Assembly (NCBI GenBank): GCA_029260765.1
Contig: JAJDCP010000130.1
Location: forward strand, 37,557 to 101,556
Source of the DNA: Planctomycetota bacterium
Lineage (GTDB): Bacteria; Planctomycetota; J058; JAJDCP01
Length of the DNA: 64,000 nt
Reading direction: 5' to 3'
Of this stretch, positions 41,244-50,904 are shown piece by piece; position 1 is the stretch's first letter, and each line of letters begins with the position of its first letter. The notes beneath the pieces are model-generated. The model saw only the letters and a program-made list of their open reading frames with translations. It did not search any database and was not told where the DNA came from. The translations under genes were made by a program, and so were the position numbers.

Positions 41244-42974
41244 ATGCAGAAATCTCTGGAAAGCCTGATTGCCAGCGCCCGCGCCTGGACCGCGCTGGAC
41301 CCCGATCCTGACACTCGAGCTGCCACCGAGGCCTTGATCGCTGCGGCCGATCCTGCGCCGCTGCAGTTGCATTTTGGGCGGCGGCTGCAGTTTGGCACCG
41401 CGGGCATCCGCGCCAAGCTCGGTCCGGGGCCCGGATTTCTCAACCGGCGCCTGGTCGGTCTGTTGGCGGCGGGTCTGGCGCAGGTGTTGCGTGTCCGAGG
41501 CGCGTCCGCTGAGGCGGGGATTGTTGTTGCGTGTGATGCGCGCAGGGGTTCGGAGTCGTTTGCCCGCGAAGCCTGCGAGGTGTTGGCGGGCGCTGGCTTC
41601 CGCGTCTGGCGCTTTACGCGCCCGACACCGACACCAGTGGCGGCTTTCGCGACGCGTCTGCTTGGGGCTGCGGCGGGGGTCGTCGTGACCGCCAGCCACA
41701 ATCCTCCGGCCTACAATGGCGTGAAAGTCTACGTGGGGGGCGGCCGCCAGATCCTGGCGCCCCTCGACGCCGAGATCGCCCAGGCGATGCAGGCGCAGGA
41801 AAGCGAGCAGGCGCCCCGGATCGCCCTGGCTGAGGCGCAGGCGCAAGGTCTGCTTTGCGAGCTCGATGCGGTGCTCGAAGCGGCCTATCTGCACGATATC
41901 GCCAGCCGTCTGCCCGCTGCGTCCGGTCCTGCGGCGTTGAAGGTGGTCTACACGCCTCTGCACGGGGTCGGGGGAGCCTGGGCCGTCAAGGCGCTCGAAG
42001 CGCAGGGCGTCGAAGTCCTGCCCGTGGCTGAACAGATGCAGCCCGATGGCGCGTTTCCCACGGTGAGCTTCCCCAATCCCGAAGAAGCCGGAGCGCTGGA
42101 CCTGGCGTTTGCCCTGGCCGAGGCTTCGAGTGCTCCGTTGGTGCTCGCCAACGATCCCGATGCCGACAGGTTGGCCATGGCAGCCCGCGATGCGACCGGC
42201 GCCCTGCAACGTCTGGCCGGCGACGAGCTGGGCATCCTGCTCGCCGATCACCTGTTGCGCAGCCTGGCGCGCCGTCAGGCTATGCCTGCCCGCGGAGGTC
42301 TGGTCACCACCGTGGTCTCCTCGAGCATGCTGGCAGCGCTCGCCCGCGCGCGCGGTCTCGAGTTCGCCGAGACCCTGACGGGGTTCAAGTGGATCGCCGC
42401 AGCATTCGAGAGCTTTGAGGCTGACGGCGTGGTGCCCTTGTTCGGCTACGAGGAGGCGTTGGGCTATCTCATCGCCGGGGGCCTGCTCGACAAGGATGGA
42501 CTCAGCGCCGCGGTCGCGGCTGCGCAGCTGGGACAGGAGCTGCAGGCCGCTGGCCAGACTATGTTCGATCGGCTCGATGCCATCCAGGCGGAGATCGGCG
42601 TGTACGTGAACGCGCAGCGTTCGATCTGGGTGGAGGGGGATGAGCCGCTGGCAAGTCTCGCCCAGGTGATGCGCAAGCTTCGTCAGAGTCCTCTGCGCGC
42701 TCTCGGGGGATACCCCGTTGAGCGCTCCCGGGACTACGCGCAAGCCGCAGACGACGGCTTGCCGACGACCGATCTGCTCAGCTTCGAGACCGCGACGCTG
42801 CGTCTGAGGGTGCGTCCGAGCGGCACTGAGCCCAAGCTCAAACTCTATGGCGAGCTGCGCGGCCAGCCGCTCAGCAACGAGACCGTCGCCGCCTGCCGCG
42901 CCCGGCTCCGGGACGAGCTGCAGGCCGCGCTGGCACACATCCACCCTTTGGTCATGGCCCTGGCCCCTGAATGA
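41244..42974 (+). CDS. Phosphoglucomutase/phosphomannomutase family enzyme
   Basis: The 576-residue protein is an alpha-D-phosphohexomutase of the long type seen in PgcA and related enzymes. The phosphoserine is S151 in VVTASHNPPAYNGVKVY, the metal loop is NDPDADRLAM, the sugar loop is GYEEALGYLIAG and the phosphate loop is RPSGTEPKLKLYGE. All four active-site loops are present. It interconverts 1- and 6-phosphosugars; glucose, mannose or ribose cannot be told apart here. The ATG at 41244 lacks a clear ribosome site but fits the family N-terminus. Confidence 0.9.
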   Translation: MQKSLESLIASARAWTALDPDPDTRAATEALIAAADPAPLQLHFGRRLQFGTAGIRAKLGPGPGFLNRRLVGLLAAGLAQVLRVRGASAEAGIVVACDARRGSESFAREACEVLAGAGFRVWRFTRPTPTPVAAFATRLLGAAAGVVVTASHNPPAYNGVKVYVGGGRQILAPLDAEIAQAMQAQESEQAPRIALAEAQAQGLLCELDAVLEAAYLHDIASRLPAASGPAALKVVYTPLHGVGGAWAVKALEAQGVEVLPVAEQMQPDGAFPTVSFPNPEEAGALDLAFALAEASSAPLVLANDPDADRLAMAARDATGALQRLAGDELGILLADHLLRSLARRQAMPARGGLVTTVVSSSMLAALARARGLEFAETLTGFKWIAAAFESFEADGVVPLFGYEEALGYLIAGGLLDKDGLSAAVAAAQLGQELQAAGQTMFDRLDAIQAEIGVYVNAQRSIWVEGDEPLASLAQVMRKLRQSPLRALGGYPVERSRDYAQAADDGLPTTDLLSFETATLRLRVRPSGTEPKLKLYGELRGQPLSNETVAACRARLRDELQAALAHIHPLVMALAPE

Positions 42975-42993
42975 GGCCGGGCAGGAGGAATCG

Positions 42994-44508
42994 ATGCACG
43001 ACTTCTTGAAGACCCTCGGTCTCGAGGGCAGCCTCTCGGGCGTCTATGCCGGAGCTTGGCTCGACAACCCCGGCGGGCCTGAGCTCACCAGCACATCCCC
43101 GGGCAGCGGCCAGGTCATCGGCAGCGTGCTGCAGGCCGACGCGGCGTCCTACCAAAAAGTCATCGCCAGCTCCCAGGCCTGCTTCGCCCGTTGGCGCACG
43201 CTGCCGGCTCCACAGCGGGGAGATGTGGTGCGCCGCATCGGTGATGTCCTGCGCACGTACAAGACCGAGCTCGGCGCTCTGGTCTCGTTGGAGATGGGCA
43301 AGATCCGGGCAGAAGGCGAAGGCGAAGTGCAGGAAATGATCGACATGGCCGACCTCGCCGTGGGCATGTCGCGCCAACTCTATGGCAAGGCCATGCACTC
43401 CGAGCGTCCGGAGCACCGGATGTTCGAGCAGTGGCATCCGCTGGGCCCGGTCGGTGTGATCACAGCCTTCAACTTCCCCGTGGCCGTCTGGGCCTGGAAC
43501 GCTTTCGTGGCCGCGGTTTGCGGCGACACCGTGATCTGGAAGCCGTCGGACAAGACGCCGCTGTGTGCCGTGGCCGTGCAGAAACTCATCGAGCCCATCT
43601 GCCGCGAGGCGGGCTATCCTGGTCTGTTCAACCTCTTGACGGCGCCGCTCGAGCTATCGATCAAGCTCAGCCACGACGAACGGCTGCCGCTGATCAGCGC
43701 GACAGGTAGCTGCCGCATGGGCCGCGAGGTCGCCAAGGCATGCGCGGGGCGCATGGCACGTTCGCTGCTCGAGCTGGGGGGCAACAACGCGTTGATCGTG
43801 CTCGACGATGCCGATCTCGAGCTTGCGCTGCGCGGGACGCTCTTCGGCGCGGTCGGCACCGCCGGCCAGCGTTGCACCACGACGCGGCGCCTGTTGATGA
43901 CCAGCGGCGTGTGTGAAGAGCTGAGCGGGAAACTGCTGGCCGCCTACAAGCAGGTGAGCATCGGTGATCCTCTCGAAAGCGGCACCTTGATGGGTCCGTT
44001 GATCGACACCCAGGCCGTCGCCGGCATGCAACGGGCCCTTGAAGAGATCCGTGCCCAGGGTGGAGAGGTGTTGTACGGAGGAGAAGTTCTCGAGCACGCC
44101 AGCGGTTGCTTCGTGCGGCCGTGCCTGGTCAAGGCTCCCAAAGATCTTCCCATGATGAAGGAAGAGACCTTTGCGCCGATTTTGTATCTGGTCGAAGTTG
44201 CTGATCTCGCCGACGCCATCGCGGTCAACAATGGTGTGCGCCAGGGCCTGTCCTCGGCGATCTTCACCCGCGACCTGCAGAAGGCCGAGGCCTTCCTGAC
44301 GGCCGCCGGCTCTGACTGTGGCATCGCCAACGTGAACATCGGCACCAGTGGGGCCGAGATCGGCGGCGCTTTCGGCGGCGAGAAAGACACGGGGGGGGGA
44401 CGCGAGGCCGGATCTGATGCTTGGAAGGCCTACATGCGGCGCCAGACATGTACAATCAACTATGGTAAGCAGTTGCCCTTGGCACAGGGGATCGAATTCG
44501 GCAGCTGA
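42994..44508 (+). CDS. Aldehyde dehydrogenase, ALDH7 (piperideine-6-carboxylate/aminoadipate semialdehyde) type
   Basis: This 504-residue NAD-dependent enzyme of the ALDH7/AmaB group oxidises aminoadipate semialdehyde in lysine breakdown. It has the N-terminal Rossmann part with GVITAFNFPVAVWAWNA and the general-base Glu in RSLLELGGNNALI. The catalytic Cys, near residue 294, is in GTAGQRCTTTRR. The ALDH7 end is NIGTSGAEIGGAFGGEKDTG. The end of the protein, YMRRQTCTINYG, is also typical of this subfamily. AGGAGGAA precedes the ATG, 19 bp after the mutase stop, so the two are likely co-transcribed although functionally unrelated. Confidence 0.92.
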   Translation: MHDFLKTLGLEGSLSGVYAGAWLDNPGGPELTSTSPGSGQVIGSVLQADAASYQKVIASSQACFARWRTLPAPQRGDVVRRIGDVLRTYKTELGALVSLEMGKIRAEGEGEVQEMIDMADLAVGMSRQLYGKAMHSERPEHRMFEQWHPLGPVGVITAFNFPVAVWAWNAFVAAVCGDTVIWKPSDKTPLCAVAVQKLIEPICREAGYPGLFNLLTAPLELSIKLSHDERLPLISATGSCRMGREVAKACAGRMARSLLELGGNNALIVLDDADLELALRGTLFGAVGTAGQRCTTTRRLLMTSGVCEELSGKLLAAYKQVSIGDPLESGTLMGPLIDTQAVAGMQRALEEIRAQGGEVLYGGEVLEHASGCFVRPCLVKAPKDLPMMKEETFAPILYLVEVADLADAIAVNNGVRQGLSSAIFTRDLQKAEAFLTAAGSDCGIANVNIGTSGAEIGGAFGGEKDTGGGREAGSDAWKAYMRRQTCTINYGKQLPLAQGIEFGS

Positions 44509-44622
44509 CGACGAGCAGCCTGAATGCGAGCGGGCCCGGCCCCGTCTCGGCAGCAGGCTCCCTTGTGTGTCCCCTTCTGAATCGGCACAATGGGCCGCTT
44601 CCCCTTTTCTGGAGGACCAGGC

Positions 44623-46581
44623 GTGGCAGATGAAGGCACGTCCGAAAATACCGGCTACGATCCGGAGGAAGAGTTCGTCTTCGAGGACGACGACGAGACT
44701 TCCGCTTCGAAGCGGTTGACGGGCCGCGTGGTCGCTCCGCCGCCACCTGTGGCGGCTCGCGGCTCGAAGTTGCCCTGGATCCTCTGTCTGTTGCTCCTGC
44801 TGTTGTTGTTGGGGGCAGGTGCGGCCGCGTACCACTTCTATACCCAAGCGCAACTGGGCGGCACCGGCTACGGGCCGCTGGAAGCGTCACTCAAAGGCGA
44901 GTACACGACGGTCTCGAGCGAGCTGCCAGGGAGTGAGAGCCTGCTCAGCGATCTGGCCAAGCGCGACGCTGACCTGTACGGGCGTTTGCAGACTCTGCTG
45001 CGTGATGGCGGCAGTGAAGAGGAGTGGCAGGCGTATCTCGCGGCAGCCGCCAACAGTCCCTACGCGGGCCTGCGCGGACCGGCCCAGGCCAAGAACCAGG
45101 CGCCGCAGATCGTCGAGATCCCGGGCGGCAGCATCGACGCGGGCGCGTTGTTCGAACGCCGCGTGCAGGTGAGTGACGCCGAAGGAGACAAGGTCGAGGT
45201 GGTCCTGGTCAAGGGGCCTCAAGGCGCCAGCGTGGCCTTCCGCGACGGTGCCTGGAGATTGCGTTGGCAGGCGCCGCAGGGGTCCTCGGGGGCGATCGCG
45301 TTTCTGGTCGCGGCCACCGACGCCCAGGGCAACCGCACGGAGAGTGGTGTAGCGGTCGAAGTGATCCCGAACAAACCGCCCAGGTTGTTGAGCTCACAGT
45401 TCCGCTACCGTCCCTACATCCCCTTTACGGGACTGGTCGAGGCTGTCGATCCCGATGGCGATCCGATCAGCTTCCGGCTGGTCGAAGGGCCCGATAGAAT
45501 CCGGCTCGACTCCCTGCGTGGCACACTCGCGTGGGAGCCCAAGTTGAGCCGTGGCACCCACAAGCTGCGGGTGGCTGTCTCCGATGGAAAGGCCGAGACT
45601 GTCGGGGAGATCCTGCTGCTCGAAAAGAGCAGCAGCGGCAACATCACTGTGCGCATCGACAACCCCAGCAACGGGCAGACTTTCAATGAGCGGGTGATTG
45701 CACTCGAAGGGCAGGTCGACAGCCGGGTCCAGGTCGACGAGGTCAATGTCGTGCTCAACGGGACCGCACAGCGCTTGCGGTTGGCTGCCGACGGCAGTTT
45801 CAAGGAAAAGGTCGTGCTGCGCGCGGGCCGCAATGAGCTGATCGTCAAGGCGAACTCCGGTGAAGACTACGGTGCCGCCGCGGTGGCGGTGACGTGTAGT
45901 GTCAAGCCCTCGCGCATGCTCGCGACCTTGACCTGGGACCAGGAGTACGATGCTGACCTGTACGTGGTGCAACCCAATGGTGAGGTGGTCTACTATCCTT
46001 ACAAGAACTCGCGCCTGGGCGGGGTTCTGGACGTCGACAATGTCCAGGGTTATGGACCTGAGAACTATACGATCACAGCGAGCCTGCCGGCCGGCGTGTA
46101 TCAGATCAGGGTCAACTTCTTCTCCGACAACCGCGATGAGCTCGGCTCCACACTCGCTCAGGGGCCCTGTGACTGGAACGTGCGCCTGATCCTGGATGAA
46201 GGCACGCCAGAAGAAAGCGTGCAGGACTTCCGCGGCAGCCTCGCCAAGGTGGGGGACTGGCAGGATGTCACCGAGGTGAGCGTGCTGGGCACGCCCGCGA
46301 GCCCCTACCGAGGTGCGTCCTTGGGCGTCACGTTGAAAACGGGCAACGAGCTGGCCACGACGCGTGCTACCTGGACAGACGCCGGCCTGCCCCAGACCGG
46401 CACGCTGCGCTACATTCTACTCCCGGATCGCTTGGGCAATGAGACCAAGGCCGTGGTCCGTAATCAGGCGGACCTCGACATGATCCAGGCCAACCTCGAG
46501 GTGGGCACGACGGTCGCAGTCATCTGCAACAACTCCGACAACGTCGAGATCACGCGTCGAGTACGTACCGTCCAGCCTTGA
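44623..46581 (+). CDS. Membrane-anchored protein with cadherin-like and YfaP (DUF2135)-like domains
   Basis: The 652-residue protein has an acidic cytoplasmic head (DPEEEFVFEDDDE), one membrane helix at about residues 51-75 and a long extracytoplasmic part. That part has a helical stretch, then at least three beta-sandwich repeats. Two of these are Ig- or cadherin-like, marked by VSDAEGDKVEVVLVKGP and AVDPDGDPISFRLVEGP. A domain near 430-530 with EYDADLYVVQPNGEVVYYP and GGVLDVDNVQGYGPENY closely follows the YfaP/DUF2135 pattern. Such domains bind partners or ions, but their role is not settled. The start is GTG 44623, six bases after TGGAGGA. The gene is followed 30 bp later by the Lon-like gene, suggesting one operon. 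Confidence 0.78.
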   Translation: MADEGTSENTGYDPEEEFVFEDDDETSASKRLTGRVVAPPPPVAARGSKLPWILCLLLLLLLLGAGAAAYHFYTQAQLGGTGYGPLEASLKGEYTTVSSELPGSESLLSDLAKRDADLYGRLQTLLRDGGSEEEWQAYLAAAANSPYAGLRGPAQAKNQAPQIVEIPGGSIDAGALFERRVQVSDAEGDKVEVVLVKGPQGASVAFRDGAWRLRWQAPQGSSGAIAFLVAATDAQGNRTESGVAVEVIPNKPPRLLSSQFRYRPYIPFTGLVEAVDPDGDPISFRLVEGPDRIRLDSLRGTLAWEPKLSRGTHKLRVAVSDGKAETVGEILLLEKSSSGNITVRIDNPSNGQTFNERVIALEGQVDSRVQVDEVNVVLNGTAQRLRLAADGSFKEKVVLRAGRNELIVKANSGEDYGAAAVAVTCSVKPSRMLATLTWDQEYDADLYVVQPNGEVVYYPYKNSRLGGVLDVDNVQGYGPENYTITASLPAGVYQIRVNFFSDNRDELGSTLAQGPCDWNVRLILDEGTPEESVQDFRGSLAKVGDWQDVTEVSVLGTPASPYRGASLGVTLKTGNELATTRATWTDAGLPQTGTLRYILLPDRLGNETKAVVRNQADLDMIQANLEVGTTVAVICNNSDNVEITRRVRTVQP

Positions 46582-46611
46582 GGACTCCGACAGGCTCCTA
46601 GGAGTATCCCG

Positions 46612-48477
46612 ATGGGCCTCTTCGATCTGTATCTGCGCCACGGGCATTACCGGGCGGCTCTGCGGCAGCTGGAGGATTCCGAGGCGCCCGCCCAGCTGGA
46701 GCGCCTGCTGCAACACCTCAAGGTCCACCCCGGACGCGCAGCCCGCCGGGCTGGAGACGCAGGCTTGCGGGAACGCCTGCGCGAGTTGGCCGGAGTTCTA
46801 CCTGCTGCGGCGCAGGCCCCGCTCTCACAGCTCGAAGCCCTGTTTGCTCACTGTGTTCCGATGGTCGCGGCCTGGCCGGCCAGCCTGGCTGGTGTGGGAG
46901 CGGTTCTGGGCTTCGTCGCGCTGGGTGAGGGGGGAGCCGCCGAGCAGCAAATCGGGCTGGCCGTTCCCTGGCTGGCCGAAGCAGACCGCGAGGCGGAAGA
47001 GCCGCCGATCGGCCTGGCCGCTGATGCTGTGGCCGCCCGAGGGCGGGCGCGCGCAGCGTTGCTCGAGCTGCTGCTCGAAGAGCTCGAGGCCGAGCCCTAT
47101 CTGTTGCGCCGCCTCCTGCACGCGCGCTGCGCCCCCCGTCTGCGGGGATTTGGTCGGCGCATCTTACGGGGAGACTCGCTCGGGCTGGCGCATTTCTGCG
47201 CTCTGTTCTCCTATGTGTTCGAGATCCCCGTGGACCCGACCGTGGCGGTCGCGGGGGCACTGGCCCGGCACGACGCGAGTTTCGCGGCCGAGGGTACCCT
47301 GGGATCGCTCGGAGGTCATCTGCTCAAGCCGGTGTCGATGCGGGGAAAAGTCCGCTCGCTGCTGCTCGACGCCCCCTGGGTGCGTCGCTTGGTGCTGCCT
47401 GGAGCCAATGTCCGCGAGCTGCAGGCAGATCCAGAGCTCGGACCCGAGTTGCGGCGTGCGGGGGTTGAGCTGGTGCGGGGCCGCGACTTGTTCGAAGTCG
47501 TCGAGCAGATCTTTCCCCTGGACGAGCTGAGAGCGCGTTGGTGTGCGAGCAGCTGGCGTTGTCTGCGACCTCCAGCCCCGGCAGGCAGTCCGGTTTTGGT
47601 CGAGGGGCCATGGCCGTTGGCGGTCTGTGGACCCGAGCAAGCGGTGGAGGCGCGTTGCCAGAGTCTGGCCTCGGCGTGGCCGGCAGTCTATCGGCTCGAT
47701 CCGGTCAAGTTGCTGCCGTTTCTGTCCGCCGAGGCGCCTCTCGATAGTCTCGTGTCCTATCTCAAGGCCCGCCTTCCTTGTGGCCCGCGCAGTCTGTTCG
47801 CGGCACGGCTCCGCAAAGCTCTGGCCACGGGTGAGCTCGGGTTGGTGGTCGAACGCCTGCGGCCCGGGGGAGGGGCTCAGGCTCGGGAGCTTCTGTTTCG
47901 GACGCTGGAGGCCGTGGCTCGCAGCTTTCCGCGCGCGCCCCTGCTGCTCGGCTGCGCGGCGGGCCTCGCGCCCTCGAGCTGGCGCCAGGAGACACTGAGA
48001 GAGCCGCTGCCCGAGGACTTTCTGGCCTGGTTGAGGAGACGTCTGCTCGCTACCGTGGGCGAGGAGCGAGAGCCCTGGGTGCTGCGGGCCGCGGCCGATC
48101 TTGCCTGTTACACCAGCGTCGAACCCAGCGGTGTACCAGAGGGACGCTTGGTGCGTAAGGCGGCCCAGAGGGCGGGGCGGCAGGCAGCGGAGCGTGCCGT
48201 GCGGCTGCTCGAAAGCTGGGGCGTGCTCGAGCCTCGCGCTGACGCGAGCGCCTCGGCGATCCGCCTGCTATTCAGCGATGCGCGTCGTCAGGCCGCGTTG
48301 GTGGGCGAAGCCCTGCGTGAGAGGGAAGACCCCGGGGCATTCCTGTCGGAGCTCTTCACTGCGGGCGGCGAGGACGCCCAGCTGCTGCTGCAAGCTGGCG
48401 TGCGCGCAGCGCTGGCAGGCTGCCCGGAGGCTCGCGCGGCCTCGCTACAGAGCGCCTGGCAAGAGCTGTGCACGTGA
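46612..48477 (+). CDS. Large helical protein with embedded Lon-like (S16) proteolytic domain
   Basis: Most of this 621-residue protein is Leu-, Ala- and Arg-rich helix with no family I know. Residues of about 185-305, however, follow the Lon protease fold. GDSLGLAHFCALFSYVFEIP aligns with the Lon segment around the catalytic Ser (S189 here), VDPTVAVAGAL with its next strand, and GHLLKPVSMRGKVRSLLL with the segment carrying the catalytic Lys (K246 here). RRLVLPGANVRELQADPE and RGRDLFEVVEQIF match the last strand and helix. Compared with E. coli Lon there is one insertion of about 14 residues, after VAVAG. No AAA+ module is present. It may be a protease, a self-cleaving protein or a catalytically silent scaffold. 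Confidence 0.6.
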   Translation: MGLFDLYLRHGHYRAALRQLEDSEAPAQLERLLQHLKVHPGRAARRAGDAGLRERLRELAGVLPAAAQAPLSQLEALFAHCVPMVAAWPASLAGVGAVLGFVALGEGGAAEQQIGLAVPWLAEADREAEEPPIGLAADAVAARGRARAALLELLLEELEAEPYLLRRLLHARCAPRLRGFGRRILRGDSLGLAHFCALFSYVFEIPVDPTVAVAGALARHDASFAAEGTLGSLGGHLLKPVSMRGKVRSLLLDAPWVRRLVLPGANVRELQADPELGPELRRAGVELVRGRDLFEVVEQIFPLDELRARWCASSWRCLRPPAPAGSPVLVEGPWPLAVCGPEQAVEARCQSLASAWPAVYRLDPVKLLPFLSAEAPLDSLVSYLKARLPCGPRSLFAARLRKALATGELGLVVERLRPGGGAQARELLFRTLEAVARSFPRAPLLLGCAAGLAPSSWRQETLREPLPEDFLAWLRRRLLATVGEEREPWVLRAAADLACYTSVEPSGVPEGRLVRKAAQRAGRQAAERAVRLLESWGVLEPRADASASAIRLLFSDARRQAALVGEALREREDPGAFLSELFTAGGEDAQLLLQAGVRAALAGCPEARAASLQSAWQELCT

Positions 48478-49781
48478 GCGTGCCTGAGGTTGAGGTCGCG
48501 ATACCCGTCCACGGTCGTTGGCCTCTAGTGGCGCACTGCCTTGCTTCGCTGCTGCGCTGTACACGCGCGCCCTACCGGGTGCATCTGCTCGATGACGGCA
48601 GCCCCGAGTCCACCCGGCGGGAACTGGCAGACTGGGCTGCCCGCCATGGCGCGCGGCTCAGCCGCCATCAGACCCCTCTGGGTTTCGTGCAGACCGCCAA
48701 CCGCGCTATGCAAAGCCTGCGCGGTGACGTGTTGGTGCTGCTGAACTCGGACACCGAGCTCACACCTGGCTGGTTGCAGCGCAGTCTGGCCTGGCTGGTG
48801 CCTGGCGTTGGACCGTTGATGCCGCTCTCGAACAATGCCAGCCACTATTCGCTGCCGCTGCCCGCCGGCCAGGACCTGTTCGGGCTGGCAGAGCTGTTGG
48901 CGGCCCGACATCCGCGCCGCGCCCCGCCCCTGGTCACGGCCGCGGGCTTCTGCTTGCTGTTGACCCGCTCGTTGATCGAGCGGGTTGGGGTGTTCGATCC
49001 TGCGTACGGCCGCGGCTACGGAGAAGAGAGCGACTACTGCATGCGCTGCCACGCCGTGGGGATGCCTCCCCGCGCCGCGCCCGATGTGTTCGTCTACCAC
49101 CACGGCGGAGCCAGCTTCGGCAGCTTCAAGCACGGGCCGGAGGCAAGCGCCAACCGAGAGCGCTTCTTTGCGCGCTGGGGCCCGGCCTATCGAAGGCTGC
49201 TGCGCGCCGAAGACACCTCCTGGCTGCAGCAGCTGTATGAAGCCGTCGGGGCGCGGCCGCACGGGAGCGCACCGGTCTTCGAGCAAGCCCTGCGCATCTG
49301 GGCGCGGGCGGGAGCAGGCGGCCTGCTGCGCGAGGTTTGGCGTGCCGCACCTCACAGCTGGAGGCGTCTCTGGCGCTCGTTTGCGGCACATCCTCCCCAA
49401 CCCGTGCAGGGAGATGTCCTGTTCGTCTGCGATCGTCTGGCAGCCGATCACCGCCTGGCCAGCCTGTTCGAAGTCCACAACGCCCTACTCCGCCAGGGCG
49501 TGCGCGCACGCCTGGGCAGCCTGGTACGCTGGGACGCGCCGGGGCCGCCTTGTCTCAGCGGTCCGGTGCTGCTCGACTCCAGCCAGACGCGCCCGCAGGT
49601 GGATACGCTGATTGCCTGCGGTGTGCAGGCGCGGCGTTGGGTTGCGGAGCGGCTCGAGGCGCACCAGCACGGTTTCGACTGGCACGCAACCCAGCCATAC
49701 CGCAGGCTCGAACCCCTGCAACCCGGCGCTCTGGAGGACATCTGCACGCGCTTGGTTGAGAAGCTGCCGCCGAAACCGTAG
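48474..49781 (+). CDS. GT2-family glycosyltransferase
   Basis: The 435-residue protein has a GT-A fold in its first 240 residues: VAIPVHGRWPLVAHCLASL, the nucleotide Asp in LLDDGSPE, LGFVQTANRAMQ and the DxD-type VLVLLNSDTE. GVFDPAYGRGYGEESDYCMR is the acceptor loop typical of rhamnosyl- and galactofuranosyltransferase-like enzymes. The last 190 residues are a separate domain that looks GT-B-like in places (DVLFVCDRLAADHRLASL). It begins at GTG 48474, overlapping the previous stop (GTGA). The target is unknown. Confidence 0.82.
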   Translation: MSVPEVEVAIPVHGRWPLVAHCLASLLRCTRAPYRVHLLDDGSPESTRRELADWAARHGARLSRHQTPLGFVQTANRAMQSLRGDVLVLLNSDTELTPGWLQRSLAWLVPGVGPLMPLSNNASHYSLPLPAGQDLFGLAELLAARHPRRAPPLVTAAGFCLLLTRSLIERVGVFDPAYGRGYGEESDYCMRCHAVGMPPRAAPDVFVYHHGGASFGSFKHGPEASANRERFFARWGPAYRRLLRAEDTSWLQQLYEAVGARPHGSAPVFEQALRIWARAGAGGLLREVWRAAPHSWRRLWRSFAAHPPQPVQGDVLFVCDRLAADHRLASLFEVHNALLRQGVRARLGSLVRWDAPGPPCLSGPVLLDSSQTRPQVDTLIACGVQARRWVAERLEAHQHGFDWHATQPYRRLEPLQPGALEDICTRLVEKLPPKP

Positions 49782-49803
49782 GCTTGCCCCCGCAGGAGGT
49801 GTG

Positions 49804-50895
49804 ATGCAAAAGACCGTGATCGTGGGGGGAGGACTGGCCGGCGCGGCCGTTGCGTGTTTTCTCAGTCACTCGGGGCAGCACGCAATCACCGTTCTCGAGC
49901 AGGAGACGCTGTGCGGTGTCCATGCCTCAGGGCGCAATGCGGCTATGATCCGTCAGATTGTTCCCAGTGAGAGCCTGGCTGCTCTCTGCCGCGAAGGCGC
50001 CCGCTATGTGCGTGAGCAGCCGGACTTCCCGGTCGACTTCCAACGCCATGGCTCGCTCTTTCTCGCCAGCGACGACGGCTGGCAGAGCTTGCGCCGCAGC
50101 GCTGAGCGCGCAACGTTGCTCGGCGTCGACTGTGTCATCTGGAGCCGCGAGCAGTGCATCGAGCGTGTGCCGGTGTTGGCGGAGGCGGCCTTTGAAGGGG
50201 CTGTCTACACGGCCAGCGATGGCGTGGTCGATGTTGCGGGGCTGTTGCAGGGGTTCCACGCCAGCGCCCGTAGTCGCGGAGTCGAGCTGCGCACGGCCGC
50301 GAAGGTGACGGGGATCGTGCGGAAGAATGGGCGCGTACGTGCCGTGTTGACGGACGATGGAGAGCTGCCTGCCGATCAGGTCGTCGACGCGGCGGGACCC
50401 TGGGCCAGCGACCTCGCAAGTATGGCCGGCCTGGCACGCCCTGAGCTGCGACCGTTGCGCCGGCATCTGTACGTGAGCGAGCTGGACCTCACGGTCGATC
50501 CCAGCTGGCCCTATGTCTGGAACCTGAGCGCTGGCTACTACTTCCGTCCCGAGAGCGGAGGCTTGCTGTTGTGCTGCTGCGACGAAGATCTCAGCCCGCC
50601 CTGCACGCCTGAGACGGATCCTGAGGTTGCTGAACGCCTGGCCGAGTGCTTTGCGCGTTGGGTTCCTGCGCTCGCCGGCCACGCCATACGCCACAGTTGG
50701 GCGGGGCTGCGCACTTTCGGCGGCGACCGCGGCTTCGTGCTCGGTCCCGATCCACGCCTCGAAGGGTTCGTCTGGGCGGCTGCTCTGGGCGGACACGGGG
50801 TGACCTGCAGTCCCGCCGTCGGGCGGCTCGTGGCGGGTGGCTTCGACAAACCGGAGCTGTGCGCGGGCTTCAGCGTCGAGCGTTTGCTGCTTTGA
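49804..50895 (+). CDS. FAD-dependent oxidoreductase of the DAO family
   Basis: The 363-residue protein has an N-terminal FAD fold with VIVGGGLAGAAVACFLSHSG and then VLEQETLCG. A conserved substrate-domain entry follows (ASGRNAAMIRQIVPSESL). DGVVDVAGLLQGFHASARSR, VVDAAGPWAS and the closing GLRTFGGDRGFVLGPDPRLEG with LGGHGVTCSPAVGRLVA are typical of glycine oxidase and D-amino-acid dehydrogenase relatives. It oxidises an amine or amino acid; which one is not clear. AGGAGGTGTG precedes the ATG at 49804. It converges on the helicase gene with a nine-base gap. Confidence 0.87.
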   Translation: MQKTVIVGGGLAGAAVACFLSHSGQHAITVLEQETLCGVHASGRNAAMIRQIVPSESLAALCREGARYVREQPDFPVDFQRHGSLFLASDDGWQSLRRSAERATLLGVDCVIWSREQCIERVPVLAEAAFEGAVYTASDGVVDVAGLLQGFHASARSRGVELRTAAKVTGIVRKNGRVRAVLTDDGELPADQVVDAAGPWASDLASMAGLARPELRPLRRHLYVSELDLTVDPSWPYVWNLSAGYYFRPESGGLLLCCCDEDLSPPCTPETDPEVAERLAECFARWVPALAGHAIRHSWAGLRTFGGDRGFVLGPDPRLEGFVWAAALGGHGVTCSPAVGRLVAGGFDKPELCAGFSVERLLL

Positions 50896-50904
50896 GCCTG
50901 ACTC

